Shown: in pieces, positions 4,843 to 5,328 of the stretch
How positions within the stretch are numbered: the first letter of the stretch is position 1
Layout: every line of letters begins with the position of its first letter
DNA from: Microcaldota archaeon
GTDB lineage: Archaea > Micrarchaeota > Micrarchaeia > Micrarchaeales > Micrarchaeaceae
Direction: 5' to 3'
NCBI GenBank assembly: GCA_028867845.1
Contig: JAGWFU010000039.1
Span: forward strand, 1-5,328
Length of the DNA: 5,328 bases
Notes under the pieces: generated by a model
Seen by the model: only the letters and a program-made list of their open reading frames with translations
Told to the model about the DNA's origin: nothing
Database searches by the model: none
Position numbers and translations under genes: made by a program

Positions 4843-5238
4843 GTGAGGATACTCAGCATCTCCATCGACAAGGAGGCAATGAAGCAGCTGGATGCTGTCC
4901 AGAGGCAACTCGGCATAAAGAGCAGATCGAAGCTGCTTAGGAATGCTATACTCAACATGCTCAAGGAGTACGAGACCCTTGAGTCGCTCTCTGGAAACAT
5001 AGAGGTCATATTCCTGCTAACGTACAAGGAATCGGAGAAGAACCACGTCTCCGATATGCTGCACAGGTTTGAGGACTACATAAAGACCGACCTGCACCAG
5101 CACAGGCACGGAACGTGCATAGACGTGCTCAACGTAGAAGCCAGCGCCAAGACTGCAAGGGAGCTGTTCGCTGCGCTGAAGGGAAGCAAGTGCATATACT
5201 CGGTGACCTACTCGGTAATCAAGGACACCAAGAAGTAA
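4843..5238 (+). CDS. NikR-like metal-responsive regulator (ribbon-helix-helix plus ACT-type domain)
   Basis: A 131-residue transcription factor of the NikR type, close to the family's length. Residues 1-45 form the DNA-binding ribbon-helix-helix: a short strand RILSISID, helix MKQLDAVQRQLG, turn KSRSK, and helix LLRNAILNMLKEYE. Residues about 53-126 look like the NikR C-terminal ACT-like domain that binds metal and tetramerises. Candidate ligands H74, H85, H87 and C92 correspond to E. coli NikR H76, H87, H89 and C95, with the H-to-C loop one residue shorter and an extra H89. Start GTG 4843 follows an in-frame TGA and a GTGAT ribosome site. It is divergent from the ZIP gene, with tandem dyads between, and precedes rtcB by 10 nt. 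The metal could be Ni or another divalent ion; the family is confident, the metal is not. Confidence 0.87.
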   Translation: MRILSISIDKEAMKQLDAVQRQLGIKSRSKLLRNAILNMLKEYETLESLSGNIEVIFLLTYKESEKNHVSDMLHRFEDYIKTDLHQHRHGTCIDVLNVEASAKTARELFAALKGSKCIYSVTYSVIKDTKK

Positions 5239-5245
5239 GGGCGAT
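5239..5245 (+). promoter_or_regulatory. Ribosome binding site of rtcB
   Basis: GGGCGAT immediately follows the regulator's TAA and ends 3 nt before ATG 5249. It resembles GGTGAT with one substitution. No promoter fits in the 10-bp gap, so rtcB is probably read from the regulator's transcript, though a promoter inside the regulator gene cannot be excluded. Confidence 0.4.
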
Positions 5246-5248
5246 ACC

Positions 5249-5328
5249 ATGATAAAAAAGATAAACGACTTCGTATGGGAGATTGGCACAAACGAGCGTG
5301 AGGGCATGAACGTACCCGTGCGCATCTA
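5249..5328 (+). CDS. rtcB: RtcB-type RNA ligase, N-terminus (3' partial)
   Basis: Twenty-six codons are present before the window ends: MIKKINDFVWEIGTNEREGM then NVPVRI. This matches the start of RtcB proteins, whose N-terminus runs 'xxWEIPxxxKxGMxVPxRI(Y/F)A'. RtcB joins tRNA halves after intron removal in archaea, linking a 3'-phosphate or 2',3'-cyclic phosphate to a 5'-hydroxyl with GTP and Mn2+. The catalytic Cys/His residues and the GMP-binding His lie beyond the window and cannot be checked. ATG 5249 is preferred because a GGGCGAT site precedes it and the length to the WEI motif is normal. It follows the NikR-like gene by 10 nt in the same direction, suggesting an operon. The fragment is short, so the call rests on the clustered conserved residues. 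Confidence 0.75.
   Translation, partial: MIKKINDFVWEIGTNEREGMNVPVRI

Noticed and set aside
4717..4908. Minus-strand 63-codon frame over the control region
   Set aside because: It would cross the dyads and promoters and the start of the NikR-like gene; no family features.
5017..5325. 102-codon minus-strand frame at the right end
   Set aside because: It is antisense to both the NikR-like gene and the rtcB start, which have recognisable conserved residues.
103..5328. Insertion sequences, transposase remnants or phage genes
   Set aside because: No transposase, integrase, terminal inverted repeats with target duplications, or phage-like gene is visible.

Overview
The window is archaeal. It encodes an Alg7/DPAGT1-type GlcNAc-1-phosphate transferase (start of archaeal N-glycosylation), a NikR-like ribbon-helix-helix/ACT regulator, an RtcB-type RNA ligase N-terminus and a tRNA without encoded CCA. 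Promoters look like BRE/TATA elements about 27 bp before the inferred transcript starts, and at least one gene appears almost leaderless. Genes are densely packed, moderately GC-rich and favour ATA and AGG codons. The lineage is not resolved; a small-genome (DPANN-like) archaeon is only a guess.

Layout. 2-100 (+) is the AT-rich C-terminal end of a membrane protein. 103-1143 (-) is the Alg7-like transferase, with its own TATA box in the short gap before it. 1190-3779 (-) is a tightly coupled three-gene ABC exporter operon: an ATPase of the COG4586 type followed by two ABC2_membrane_6-type permeases; the reading frames overlap or abut. 3780-3893 holds divergent promoters, one for the ABC operon and one for tRNA-Arg(GCG) at 3894-3967 (+). 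3979-4704 (-) is a ZIP-family metal transporter, convergent with the tRNA. 4705-4842 is a divergent control region with two copies of a 31-bp dyad. 4843-5238 (+) is a NikR-like metal regulator, followed 10 nt later by the start of rtcB at 5249, which runs off the window.

How they may work together. The right-hand part looks like a metal-homeostasis module: a NikR-like sensor with a His/His/His/Cys ligand set, a divergent ZIP transporter, and between them two identical-architecture operators whose half-sites lie 22 bp apart, the spacing of the E. coli NikR operator. The regulator appears to share a transcript with RtcB, a metal-dependent (Mn2+) RNA ligase. This suggests, without proof, that metal supply and RNA ligation are controlled together. 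The ABC exporter and Alg7-like enzyme are both membrane/surface functions, but separate promoters argue against one transcription unit.
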